From the NCBI GenBank assembly GCA_023418925.1, contig JAEZYS010000006.1, forward strand, positions 62,001-126,000: a stretch of DNA of 64,000 nt, written 5' to 3'. Origin of the DNA: Bacillota bacterium (GTDB taxonomy: Bacteria > Bacillota > Clostridia > Oscillospirales > Ruminococcaceae). A program made the translations under genes and the position numbers. How positions within the stretch are numbered: position 1 is the stretch's first letter; the number at the start of each line of letters is the position of its first letter. The notes under the pieces are model-generated. The model worked only from the letters and a program-made list of their open reading frames with translations, made no database searches and had not been told where the DNA came from. Positions 51,061-59,112 of the stretch are shown piece by piece.

Positions 51061-51888
51061 ATGAATAGTGATCCAATAGGAGTGTTTGATTCGGGAATAG
51101 GCGGACTGACTTGCGTAAAAGAGCTTAACAAGCTTATGCCAAATGAGAATATTGTTTATTTCGGTGATACAGCAAGAATTCCTTATGGAACAAGAAGTAA
51201 GGAAACAATACTTAAATATACAAGGCAGTCTATTGCCTTTCTAAAACAGCATAATGTAAAAATGATTATTGCCGCATGTGGAACTGTATCTTCAGTAATC
51301 GGAAATAATCAGAATATTGTTACTGATATGCCATTTACAGGAGTTCTTATTCCTGCTGTTCAGGCAGCTTGCGGAGTAACCAGAAACAAAAAAGTCGGAG
51401 TTATCGGTACTCCTCTTACAATAAAATGTGGTGGATATGGGAAAGCTATTAGAAATATCCGACCTGATATTCATGTAATCGGAAATTCATGTGCACTTCT
51501 TGTACCTCTTGCTGAAAATGGATTTGCACAGCGTGACAATCAGGTTTCAAAACTTGTACTTGAGCAATACCTTGAACCAATAAAGAAAGAAAATATTGAT
51601 ACACTTATTCTCGGATGTACCCATTACCCTCTTTTCTTAGATGCAATTCAGGATTACATGGGAGAGAATGTTACCCTTATCTCTGCTGGTGCAGAAGCTG
51701 CAAAATATGCTTGTGCTGTACTTACTCAGAAGGAATTGCTGACTGAACGTGAAGGAAAAGGTATCAATACATTCTATTCATCTGACAGTATTGCCCTGTT
51801 TGAAGAGCATGTCAAGACATTTCTTGGACAACAGCCTGACGGCGAGGTATTAAATATTGATATTGATTATCTTACCTCACTTAACTGA
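51061..51888 (+). CDS. murI: Glutamate racemase
   Basis: About 275 residues. Makes D-glutamate for the wall. VFDSGIGGLTCVKELNK (Asp10, Ser11), IVYFGDTARIPYGTRSKETI and IIAACGTVSSVIG with catalytic Cys73; the second catalytic Cys is in LILGCTHYPLF. The usual ACNTAS reads ACGTVS here, losing the Asn and Ala while keeping the Cys and Thr, a pattern I have seen in related clostridia. ATG 51061 is preferred: GAGG lies 6 nt before it, whereas ATG 51049 is only 2 nt after its GGAG. It is close to ddl and followed by DUF1934 and argS, so the wall genes may be one transcript. Confidence 0.93.
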   Translation: MNSDPIGVFDSGIGGLTCVKELNKLMPNENIVYFGDTARIPYGTRSKETILKYTRQSIAFLKQHNVKMIIAACGTVSSVIGNNQNIVTDMPFTGVLIPAVQAACGVTRNKKVGVIGTPLTIKCGGYGKAIRNIRPDIHVIGNSCALLVPLAENGFAQRDNQVSKLVLEQYLEPIKKENIDTLILGCTHYPLFLDAIQDYMGENVTLISAGAEAAKYACAVLTQKELLTEREGKGINTFYSSDSIALFEEHVKTFLGQQPDGEVLNIDIDYLTSLN

Positions 51889-51916
51889 TAGGCTGAAATA
51901 AGGAGAATTTATTTTA

Positions 51917-52342
51917 ATGAATAAGGAAGTACTCATTACCCTTAAAAGTGTACAGTCGGTTGACAATGACCGACAGGAAACAGAGCTTAAAACCACAGGA
52001 CAATTTAAACCGCTTGACAATGGATTTGAAATAACATATGATGAATCTGCTGCTACCGGATTTGCAGGTTCCAAAACTATTCTTACCTGCTACGGAAATG
52101 AACGTGCATCCATGCAAAGAACAGGAAAAAGCTTTTCAAACCTTGTAATTGAGATGAATAAAAAACACCATTGCCATTATGGCACACCATATGGCGATTT
52201 AATGATAGGCGTTTTTGCGCATAAGATTGACAACAATCTGAATGAAAACGGCGGGGATTTATATTTCAAATATACTATTGATGTAAATTCAAGCTTTGTT
52301 TCGGATAACGAAGTATTTATAAATGTACGCGAGGATAATTGA
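51917..52342 (+). CDS. DUF1934 protein (YwiB-like)
   Basis: 141 residues. A beta-barrel (calycin-like) family: VLITLKSVQSVDNDRQETELKTTGQF, FAGSKTILTCYGNERASMQRTG, HHCHYGTPYGDLMIGVFAHKID and LYFKYTIDVNSSFVSDNEVFI. YwiB of Bacillus sits next to argS as here; its function is unknown. AAGGAG lies 10 nt before the ATG. It lies 28 nt after murI and 49 nt before argS. Confidence 0.87.
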   Translation: MNKEVLITLKSVQSVDNDRQETELKTTGQFKPLDNGFEITYDESAATGFAGSKTILTCYGNERASMQRTGKSFSNLVIEMNKKHHCHYGTPYGDLMIGVFAHKIDNNLNENGGDLYFKYTIDVNSSFVSDNEVFINVREDN

Positions 52343-52391
52343 CTCTGTAATAAAACTGCTTTAATTCTTTAAAAAGAAAGGAATTTAACAT

Positions 52392-54080
52392 ATGATAAAT
52401 CCTATAAAATCATCTTCTGCCGAACTCCATAATGTTATTCTTGATGCTCTTGGCAGACTTGTTGCAAATGGAAAGGTAGAGTCTTGCCCTATTCCTGTTT
52501 TTAATATAGAAATTCCTGCTGATAAGTCTCATGGGGATTTTGCAACAAACATTGCAATGGTATGCGCAAAGGCATTTAAGTCAGCTCCAAGAAAGATTGC
52601 TGAAATGATTACCGAGGAAATAGTTCTTGATGGAACTTCCTTTGATAAATGTGAAATTGCTGGTCCTGGTTTCATCAACTTCTTTCTCTCAAAAAAATGG
52701 TTTAGCAATGTTGTTTTTGATGTCCTGACTGAAAATGATATGTATGGACGCACAGATACAGGCACAGGAAAGAAAATTCTTGTTGAATTTGTTTCTGCAA
52801 ACCCAACAGGCCCTATGCATATTGGTAATGCAAGAGGCGGCGCAATCGGTGACTGTCTTGCATCAGTTCTTGACTGGGCAGGCTATACAGTAGCAAGAGA
52901 ATTTTATGTCAATGATGCGGGAAACCAGATTGAAAAGTTTGCAACTTCTCTTGAAGTGAGATATCTTCAGCTTTACAAGGATGGTATTGAAATTCCTGAA
53001 GATGCTTATCTCGGTGAGGATATTATCCAACATGCAAAGAATTTTGCAGAAATACATGGTGATAAATATGTTGAGGCAGAATCGTCAGAAAGACGTAAAG
53101 TTCTCGTTGATTTTGCTTTGCCTAAAAATATTCAGAAGCTTGAGGACGACCTTCTTAAATACCGTATTGTTTATGATAAGTGGTTCAGAGAGAGTTATCT
53201 GCATGAGAGTGGCGCTGTAAAGGAAATAATTGAACTGCTCAAAAAGAGCGGTTATACTTACGAACAGGAAGGCGCACTCTGGTTCAAGTCTTCAGAACTT
53301 GGTGATGAAAAGGACAGGGTTCTCGTAAGAGCAAACGGTATTCCTACTTATTTTGTGCCTGACATTGCATACCACTATAACAAGCTTGTTACAAGAGGCT
53401 TTGATAAGGCTATTGATATTCTTGGTGCTGATCATCACGGATATATTCCGAGAATGAAAGCTGCTCTTATTGCTCTCGGTGTTGATGCTTCAAGACTTGA
53501 TATTGTAATCATGCAGATGGTAAGGCTCGTTAAAAACGGTGAAGTGTACAAGCTTTCAAAACGTTCAGGCAAGGCTGTAACACTTGAAACTCTTCTTGAT
53601 GATGTACCTATTGATGCAGCAAGATTCTTCTTCAATCTACGTGAAGCAAATTCTCACTTTGAGTTTGACCTTGATGTAGCTGTTGAACAGTCATCAAACA
53701 ACCCTGTATTCTATGTACAGTATGCACATGCAAGAATATGCTCTATCTTCAAGGCTCTTGAAGCTGACGGAATCAAACCAGAAAAGCTTACTGCTGATAA
53801 ATTATGTTTGCTTGACAGTCCTGAAGAAATTGAACTTATCAGATTAATGGCGACCTTCCCTAACACGATTGATGCTGCTGCAAAGGATTATGACCCTGCC
53901 AAGATTACAAGATATTCCCTAGACCTTGCTACACTCTTCCATAAGTTCTATGACAAATGCAGAATCAAGGGCGAACAGGAGGACATCTTACAAGCTCGCC
54001 TAAGCCTTTGCCTTGCGGTAAGAACTGTTATCAGAAATGCTCTAAATATATTGAAAATCTCTTGTCCTGAAAAGATGTAA
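52392..54080 (+). CDS. argS: Arginyl-tRNA synthetase
   Basis: 562 residues. Class I aminoacyl-tRNA synthetase: N-terminal Add-1 domain, HIGH-like HIGN in VSANPTGPMHIGNARGGAIGD, EFYVNDAGNQIEKFATSLEVRY, KMSKS-like KLSKRSGKAVTLETLLDD and a C-terminal DALR anticodon-binding domain (YAHARICSIFKALEADG). AAAGGAA lies 9 nt before the ATG. No T-box lies in the short gap before it. A terminator closes the gene. The slightly short length (562 against about 575) is within range. Confidence 0.97.
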   Translation: MINPIKSSSAELHNVILDALGRLVANGKVESCPIPVFNIEIPADKSHGDFATNIAMVCAKAFKSAPRKIAEMITEEIVLDGTSFDKCEIAGPGFINFFLSKKWFSNVVFDVLTENDMYGRTDTGTGKKILVEFVSANPTGPMHIGNARGGAIGDCLASVLDWAGYTVAREFYVNDAGNQIEKFATSLEVRYLQLYKDGIEIPEDAYLGEDIIQHAKNFAEIHGDKYVEAESSERRKVLVDFALPKNIQKLEDDLLKYRIVYDKWFRESYLHESGAVKEIIELLKKSGYTYEQEGALWFKSSELGDEKDRVLVRANGIPTYFVPDIAYHYNKLVTRGFDKAIDILGADHHGYIPRMKAALIALGVDASRLDIVIMQMVRLVKNGEVYKLSKRSGKAVTLETLLDDVPIDAARFFFNLREANSHFEFDLDVAVEQSSNNPVFYVQYAHARICSIFKALEADGIKPEKLTADKLCLLDSPEEIELIRLMATFPNTIDAAAKDYDPAKITRYSLDLATLFHKFYDKCRIKGEQEDILQARLSLCLAVRTVIRNALNILKISCPEKM

Positions 54081-54086
54081 TAATTT

Positions 54087-54126
54087 AATATCCCGATTTC
54101 ATAATTCTGAATTCGGGATATTTTCG
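54087..54126 (+). terminator. Terminator after argS
   Basis: AATATCCCGA pairs with TCGGGATATT (10 bp) around a 16-nt loop and is followed by TTCGT. The loop is long but the stem is perfect. Confidence 0.8.
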
Positions 54127-54142
54127 TATAGTTGTGCAGCTT

Positions 54143-54173
54143 ACCGTTATATAATGCATCTTACCCGTATTTA
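54143..54173 (+). promoter_or_regulatory. Direct repeats, candidate LytTR binding site
   Basis: ACCGTTATA (54143) and CCCGTATTT (54164) share CCGT at a 21-bp period, the spacing used by LytTR regulators such as AgrA, and the second ends 2 bp before the -35 box of the following promoter. A LytTR gene is the second gene of the operon. Confidence 0.5.
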
Positions 54174-54174
54174 G

Positions 54175-54203
54175 TTGATATTGTTCCTCTAAAAATATAT
54201 ACT
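54175..54203 (+). promoter_or_regulatory. Promoter of the hydrolase-LytTR-DUF3021 operon
   Basis: TTGATA, 17-bp spacer, TATACT, 31 nt before the hydrolase ATG. Confidence 0.75.
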
Positions 54204-54234
54204 TAAGTTAATAAAGAAATTGGAGGTATTTATC

Positions 54235-55521
54235 ATGGGAACAGTTTTATTAATTGCTTTAATTATCATCGAAATATTTTTCATGGGATGGGAGCTTATC
54301 ACAAAGAGAAATCATTCCATAGAAAAAAGTGTTGTACGTTTAGCTGAAACATCTATATTTGCTATTCTTTGTATATGTGGGGTTCTTGAGTGGAGTTTCA
54401 GATATACACTTATTGCTGTCGTTCTTACAATCCAATCAATTATAAGTATTGTAACATTGATTAAGAAAAAGCAGAAAGACTATAAGATATCATCCAGTAT
54501 CCTTAGAGTAATAAGAAATACTTTTATTTACACATCTGCTCTCTTTATAGCAATCTTATGTCCGCAAAATAAAATGCCTGCTACAACTGGCGAATATGAT
54601 TTTTCTGTTGCGAAATATACATGGACAGATACTAGCAGGATTGAAACTTTTACAGACACAGGAGAAAACAGATCAGTAACAATAGATTTCTATTACCCTG
54701 ATGACATGACGCAGAAATATCCTTTGACAGTATTTTCACATGGTGCATTTGGAATCAACATGAGCAATTACTCTACATATGCTGACCTTGCTTCAAACGG
54801 ATATGTTGTTGCAGTTATTACACACCCATATCACGCTCTATATAATGTTGATGCAAACAATAAAATTACAATGGGCGATACAAACACATTGAACGAATTC
54901 TTATATATGCAGAATAATGATGATAGTAATGAATTTGAATTTATTCATAACGCACTCAAGTTACGAGTTGATGACGAAGGCTTTGTGTTGGATACTATTA
55001 TTGAAAAAGCAGCAAACCCTGATGAAGATAAATTATTCAGCATTATTAATACTGATAAGATTGGTGTGTTCGGACATTCCCTAGGCGGTGCTTCATCTGC
55101 TTGCCTTGGAAGAGAACGTAATGATATTGACGCTGTTATCGTGCTTGACGGTACAATGATTGGTGACGTACTTTCTGAAAGTAATGCAAAGCAGGAACTG
55201 AACAGTGATCCTTATCCTGTACCTATACTCAATATCTATGCTGAAGATCATTATAACAATGCAATAGAATATGTCGGTGATGATTATGTAAACTTTTATG
55301 AAAGCAGAAATGCAGTTGATGCACAGGAAATAGTTATCAGAAATTCAGGACACATGAATTTTACAGATCTTCCATTGTTCTGCCCATATTTAGCAAATCA
55401 GTTGGGAACAGGTGCTATTGATTCAAGAGAGTGTATAGAAAAGATTAATAATTTAACCGTTGAATATTTTGACTATTATCTTAAAGATGGAGAAAAACCA
55501 AACTTTCAAAAGGAATATTAA
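54235..55521 (+). CDS. Membrane-anchored alpha/beta hydrolase (PAF-acetylhydrolase-like)
   Basis: About 428 residues. Three or four membrane spans in the first 115 residues are followed by an alpha/beta hydrolase domain: YPLTVFSHGAFGINMSNYSTYADLASNGYVV, VFGHSLGGASSACLGRE with the nucleophile in GHSLG, VIVLDGTMIGDVL (acid) and RNSGHMNFTDLPLF (His). The layout is close to platelet-activating factor acetylhydrolase-type lipases. ATG 54235 is used because TTGGAGGT lies 7 nt before it; the longer TTG start is inside that ribosome site. The operon continues with LytTR and DUF3021 genes. Lipid or ester substrate unknown. Confidence 0.83.
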   Translation: MGTVLLIALIIIEIFFMGWELITKRNHSIEKSVVRLAETSIFAILCICGVLEWSFRYTLIAVVLTIQSIISIVTLIKKKQKDYKISSSILRVIRNTFIYTSALFIAILCPQNKMPATTGEYDFSVAKYTWTDTSRIETFTDTGENRSVTIDFYYPDDMTQKYPLTVFSHGAFGINMSNYSTYADLASNGYVVAVITHPYHALYNVDANNKITMGDTNTLNEFLYMQNNDDSNEFEFIHNALKLRVDDEGFVLDTIIEKAANPDEDKLFSIINTDKIGVFGHSLGGASSACLGRERNDIDAVIVLDGTMIGDVLSESNAKQELNSDPYPVPILNIYAEDHYNNAIEYVGDDYVNFYESRNAVDAQEIVIRNSGHMNFTDLPLFCPYLANQLGTGAIDSRECIEKINNLTVEYFDYYLKDGEKPNFQKEY

Positions 55522-55523
55522 AA

Positions 55524-55964
55524 ATGAATGTTACAATCAAGCGCATTGATGAAACAAAAAGCGAACAGGTAATTATTGAATGTGTTAAGATCACACAACA
55601 AATTAAGGACATAGAAAACTATGTCCTTAATTCAGATATGACCTTATCAGGTATTTTGAATGAGCGTATATACAAGCTTAATGTTAGCGATATTTTCTAT
55701 TTTGAAGCTGTTGATGAAAAAGTTTTTGCCTACACTATAGAGGATGTGTATGAAATAAAATTACGTCTTTATGAGGCTGAGCAAAAGTACAGAATTAATT
55801 ACTTTATTAGATGCTCAAAATCTTTTCTGATAAATGTTATGAAAATTGAAAGTATTAGTCCGGCTCTGAATGGCCGATTTACAGCGCATATGAAAAACGG
55901 TGAGAACATTATTATCAGCCGTCAGTATGTGAAAGAATTAAAAGATACACTTTTAGGTATATGA
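55524..55964 (+). CDS. LytTR-domain transcription regulator
   Basis: 146 residues with a short N-terminal part (TIKRIDETKSEQVIIECVKI) and a C-terminal LytTR DNA-binding domain: RIYKLNVSDIFYFEAVDEKVFAYTIEDVYEIKLRLYEAE and FIRCSKSFLINVMKIESISPALNGRFTAHMKNGENIIISRQYVKELK. There is no receiver domain, so it is not a classic response regulator; such small LytTR proteins pair with DUF3021 membrane proteins, as here, which likely sense a signal. It starts 2 nt after the hydrolase stop and overlaps DUF3021 by 4 nt. Confidence 0.9.
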   Translation: MNVTIKRIDETKSEQVIIECVKITQQIKDIENYVLNSDMTLSGILNERIYKLNVSDIFYFEAVDEKVFAYTIEDVYEIKLRLYEAEQKYRINYFIRCSKSFLINVMKIESISPALNGRFTAHMKNGENIIISRQYVKELKDTLLGI

Positions 55965-56419
55965 AAGAATGGTTGCTTATGAATTTTAAATCTTTTTTAA
56001 TTAAAACTCTTATAATATACTTTGTCAGTGCTGCATGTATAACGGCAGTTATTGCCATTACAGGATGCATTTTTTATCCTGATGCGACATTTGGTTATGA
56101 AGCATTTCTATCACCATTAATATTTGCCGCAATCAGCGTGCTTCCTACATTTGTTAATTACTCAAAAAAAGAATTATCTTTTAAACAGGTTATTATCAGA
56201 AAAATAATTCATGTTATTTTACTTGAAATTTTGATTTTAACTGCTTTATTTTATATAGGTGCTTTAGAAAAAAGTTCAGCTGCAATTTCTCTTGCACTGT
56301 CAATATTTATTGTTTTCTTAACTGTGAATGTAGTAATGTGGTTGAATGATTTAGCGTCTGCAATAGAAATAAACAAACTACTTAAAGAACTACAAAAAAA
56401 ATCATCCGAGAATAAATAA
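55961..56419 (+). CDS. DUF3021 membrane protein
   Basis: 152 residues, four membrane spans (about 13-33, 45-62, 79-98 and 108-128): FLIKTLIIYFVSAACITAVIAITGCIFYP and IIHVILLEILILTALFYIG. This family is encoded next to LytTR regulators lacking a receiver and probably holds the regulator inactive at the membrane; no experiment in this organism is known to me. The ATGA overlap with the LytTR stop indicates coupled translation. A 14-bp perfect hairpin ends the operon. Confidence 0.87.
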   Translation: MKEWLLMNFKSFLIKTLIIYFVSAACITAVIAITGCIFYPDATFGYEAFLSPLIFAAISVLPTFVNYSKKELSFKQVIIRKIIHVILLEILILTALFYIGALEKSSAAISLALSIFIVFLTVNVVMWLNDLASAIEINKLLKELQKKSSENK

Positions 56420-56423
56420 TATA

Positions 56424-56470
56424 GGTCTTATCTGAATAAGTTTACATCATTCAGATAAGACCCTTATTTT
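56424..56470. terminator. Bidirectional terminator after DUF3021 and the HhH gene
   Basis: GGTCTTATCTGAAT pairs perfectly with ATTCAGATAAGACC (14 bp, 11-nt loop). On the plus strand CTTATTTTTT follows; on the minus strand it begins 1 nt after the stop of the small HhH gene, with a T-containing tail. It serves both convergent genes. Confidence 0.88.
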
Positions 56471-56716
56471 TTAACCATTTTCCTTGCTTTTAAATAAGTC
56501 TTCAATAGCCTTCATAATTTCATTTAATCTTGATTCGCCAATTCCCTTGACTTCGGAAACAGCAGTTCTGATTTCTTCAACAGAAGGGCTGAACTGATTT
56601 GCTTCCATTACTCCTGAATTATATATTCTGGTCAGACATTCTGTAAGCTGTTCCTTATCCATAGCTTTTATAGACTTATAAGTAGATCTGTCCAACACGT
56701 ATTTTCTTTTTTCCAT
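56471..56716 (-). CDS. Small helix-hairpin-helix protein
   Basis: 81 residues. The N-terminus (MEKRKYVLDRSTYKSIKAMDKEQL) is charged; residues 53-75 (EVKGIGESRLNEIMKAIEDLF) form a helix-hairpin-helix of the kind that binds DNA or RNA backbones. The middle (VEEIRTAVSEV) is helical. No family name comes to mind. AAAGG lies 11-12 nt before the ATG. It is convergent with the DUF3021 operon and shares its terminator. It may be a nucleoid or RNA-associated protein; the function is unknown. Confidence 0.6.
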   Translation of the reverse strand: MEKRKYVLDRSTYKSIKAMDKEQLTECLTRIYNSGVMEANQFSPSVEEIRTAVSEVKGIGESRLNEIMKAIEDLFKSKENG

Positions 56717-56973
56717 ATATGTTTACCATACCTTTCTATTATGCCGTTAATCATAGATTCTGACCGGATTAAAACACTATATTTAATATGCATAGCAATT
56801 AACCATATTATGCTCAAAGATAAAAAAAATACCCTCCTTAAACAATAATCATATCATAAAACTAAATTACAACATATTATACCATACTTTAATACTATTT
56901 TCAACTATTTTTTAAATTTTCCATAGTAATGACAGCATAATTCTGCTGTCATTACTATGATATTATTTAATTA
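56717..56973 (-). other. AT-rich gap between asnB and the HhH gene
   Basis: 257 nt without a credible coding frame. At 56922-56959 is a perfect 16-bp inverted repeat (CATAGTAATGACAGCA and complement) with a 6-nt loop, shortly after the asnB stop; no U-run follows on the minus strand. A free-standing AAGGAGGG is present near 56833 with no start codon at a useful distance. Confidence 0.45.
56922..56959. repeat. Perfect 16-bp inverted repeat after asnB
   Basis: CATAGTAATGACAGCA, a 6-nt loop and TGCTGTCATTACTATG. It begins about 15 nt after the asnB stop. The strong stem would stabilise the mRNA 3' end or terminate weakly, but A-rich sequence follows on the minus strand. Confidence 0.6.
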
Positions 56974-58797
56974 TTAAAAAAACACCTTATACCATACAAG
57001 AAATATAAATACAGTCCAGATTTTTCTGCTGTTATCTGCCTTGCCTGCTTTATGTTCATCAAGTAAATGAACAAGTTTATCAGTATTAAAGAATTTTTCT
57101 GATGTAGGTGAAGTAAAGTGATCCTTTACTATATTATAGTATTTATCCTCTTTAAGCCATACTCTTATTGGTACAGGGAATCCAAGCTTTTTCTTATTTG
57201 CTGTCTGGGGAGGGGCAGCCTGCAAAGCAGCCTTTCTCATTGCAAATTTTGTATTTTCATCAGTAACTCTGTATTTAGTAGGTATTCTTTCTGCAACTGC
57301 CATAACCTCTTTATCAAGGAAAGGAACTCTTAACTCAAGACTATTTGCCATTGACATCTTATCAGCCTTAAGAAGAATATCCCCTGTCATCCAGAGGTGA
57401 AGATCAAGGTACTGCATTTTTGTAACAGCATCTTTATCCTTAACCTTGTCATAGAACGGCTTTGTAATTTCCATTGGATTTTGTGCTGTTGTCTTTATCT
57501 TTAAAAGCTCTTTACGCTCTTTCTCTGTGAACATGTATGCATTGCCAATAAAACGTTCCTCTAAATCCTTACCTCTTCTTACAAGGAAATTGACTCCTCT
57601 TTTTGCAGGAAGTTTAGATGCTATTGCACCTATACCACGTCTGATTGGTCTTGGAATAGCATTGTACGCAGGCACAGACATTGGTTCCTTGTATACGTTA
57701 TATCCCCCAAAGATTTCATCTGCTCCTTCTCCTGAAAGAACTACCTTAACGTATTCGGAAGCCTTATTACATACAAAATACAATGCAATACAGGAAGGGT
57801 CAGCCAAAGGCTCATCCATATGATACTGGATTTTAGAAATATTATCCCAATACTCTTCAGGCGTAATAACCTTGCTTATATTCTCTTTATTTATATACTT
57901 GGAAAATTCCTTTGCCCAACCGATTTCGTTGTATTTCTCATCCGTTCCGAAGCCTACTGTAAATGTTTTATCAACATTTGCAACAGAAGCAACATAGCTT
58001 GAATCCACTCCGCTTGATAAGAAGCTTCCTACTTCAACATCAGAAATCTTATGTGCGGTAACAGAATCATGGAATACATCTGAAATTTCCTTAACCCATG
58101 CATCAAGATCAGGTTTATCATCTGCATTAAACTTAACTTCCCAGTATCTTTTCACTTCAAGTTTGTTGTCCTTATACTTGAAGAAATGTGCAGCAGGAAG
58201 CTTATATACATTCTTGAAAAATGTTCTGTCTGTCGGAGAATACTGGAATGTAAGATAGTTTTCAAGTGCTTCTTCATTAAGTTCTTTCTTGAAATCAGGA
58301 TGTACAAGAAAAGCCTTTATTTCAGAACCAAACATGAATGTATCACCCATAATTGCATAGTAAAGAGGTTTTATTCCGAAAAAATCTCTTGCTCCGAAAA
58401 GTTCCTTTGTATTTTTATCCCATATAACAAAAGAAAACATACCTCTGAGTTTGTTCAGCAATCCCTCACCAAATTCCTCATATCCATGAAGAAGAACCTC
58501 AGAATCTGTATGTGTAGTAAATGTATGACCCTTGTCAACAAGTTCCTCTCTTATTGACTTAAAGTTATAAATCTCTCCGTTAAAAAGAAGAACCTTTGAT
58601 TTATCCTCATTATAAATTGGTTGATCCCCCGAAGCAGAAATATCAATAATTGAAAGGCGTCTGAAACCTAAAGCTATGTCACCGTCAACATATTTGCCCT
58701 CTGAATCAGGACCTCTGTGTTTTATTTTATCCATCATTTTTCCAATAATCTGGTTAGAATCATTTTTTGTATTTGTAAAGCCTACATAGCCACACAT
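56974..58797 (-). CDS. asnB: Glutamine-hydrolysing asparagine synthetase
   Basis: About 607 residues. The Ntn glutaminase domain starts MCGYVGF, so Cys2 is the nucleophile after Met removal; HRGPDSEGKYVDG, RRLSIIDIS, LFNGEIYNF and THTDSEVLLHGYEEFG are conserved. The synthetase domain has FLSSGVDSSYVA (PP-loop; usually SGGxDS), LSGEGADEIFGGY and MANSLELRVPFLDKEV. The longest frame starts at 58857, but a start at 58797 is required to expose Cys2. GGGGGA lies 6-10 nt upstream. Its leader, about 180 nt long from a good promoter, contains the repeated RNA element also found before proC and a transglutaminase gene. Confidence 0.96.
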   Translation of the reverse strand: MCGYVGFTNTKNDSNQIIGKMMDKIKHRGPDSEGKYVDGDIALGFRRLSIIDISASGDQPIYNEDKSKVLLFNGEIYNFKSIREELVDKGHTFTTHTDSEVLLHGYEEFGEGLLNKLRGMFSFVIWDKNTKELFGARDFFGIKPLYYAIMGDTFMFGSEIKAFLVHPDFKKELNEEALENYLTFQYSPTDRTFFKNVYKLPAAHFFKYKDNKLEVKRYWEVKFNADDKPDLDAWVKEISDVFHDSVTAHKISDVEVGSFLSSGVDSSYVASVANVDKTFTVGFGTDEKYNEIGWAKEFSKYINKENISKVITPEEYWDNISKIQYHMDEPLADPSCIALYFVCNKASEYVKVVLSGEGADEIFGGYNVYKEPMSVPAYNAIPRPIRRGIGAIASKLPAKRGVNFLVRRGKDLEERFIGNAYMFTEKERKELLKIKTTAQNPMEITKPFYDKVKDKDAVTKMQYLDLHLWMTGDILLKADKMSMANSLELRVPFLDKEVMAVAERIPTKYRVTDENTKFAMRKAALQAAPPQTANKKKLGFPVPIRVWLKEDKYYNIVKDHFTSPTSEKFFNTDKLVHLLDEHKAGKADNSRKIWTVFIFLVWYKVFF

Positions 58798-58818
58798 AAT
58801 AATCCCCCGTTCCTTTCT

Positions 58819-58908
58819 GCTGTTTGCTTCACTTTTGCAAAGCAATATTTCCGCCATGCTTCTTGTTGAAAAGAAATAAACAGCGGCGTGAAAATATTAT
58901 TCACGCTA
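58819..58908 (-). promoter_or_regulatory. Repeated structured leader, copy 3 (asnB)
   Basis: Minus-strand order: TA-GCGTGAA, TAATATT loop, TTCACGC; then GCTGTTTATTTC pairs with GAAGCAAACAGC across 42 nt, ending 21 nt before the asnB ATG. Relative to copies 1 and 2 the fourth pair has changed from A-U to G-C on both strands. The pairing has one mismatch and one G-U. The flanking TTATTTCTTTTC also matches the other copies (TTATTCTTTTC). Confidence 0.65.
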
Positions 58909-58986
58909 AGACTCTTTCACCGTTGTTATAATAATTGCTTAAAACAGCACCTCACACAAAGAAACCGGTACTGCAACAATATCTCT

Positions 58987-59015
58987 ATTATACATTATTA
59001 TGTTTTATCTATCAA
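58987..59015 (-). promoter_or_regulatory. Sigma-A promoter of asnB
   Basis: TTGATA, 17-bp spacer, TATAAT on the minus strand. It predicts a leader of about 180 nt that contains the repeated structured element. Confidence 0.8.
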
Positions 59016-59067
59016 GAGTTGCATTTATATATTAAAAAATAAATGTAAAAAACATATAAAATATAAA

Positions 59068-59094
59068 AGCTATCCATTATTATTCTGAATAGCT
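59068..59094 (-). terminator. Terminator after the 214-aa gene
   Basis: AGCTATTC pairs with GGATAGCT (one mismatch) around an 11-nt loop on the minus strand and is followed by TTTTATATTTT. Lies 19 nt after the stop. Confidence 0.65.
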
Positions 59095-59112
59095 TTTTAA
59101 TTTTTAATAATT

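Noticed and set aside
52343..52391. T-box before argS
   Set aside because: The gap is only 49 nt, with no specifier loop or GGGTGG-type antiterminator motif.
58798..58980. T-box before asnB
   Set aside because: The leader is long enough but lacks the conserved T-box sequence; its structure matches the repeated element instead.
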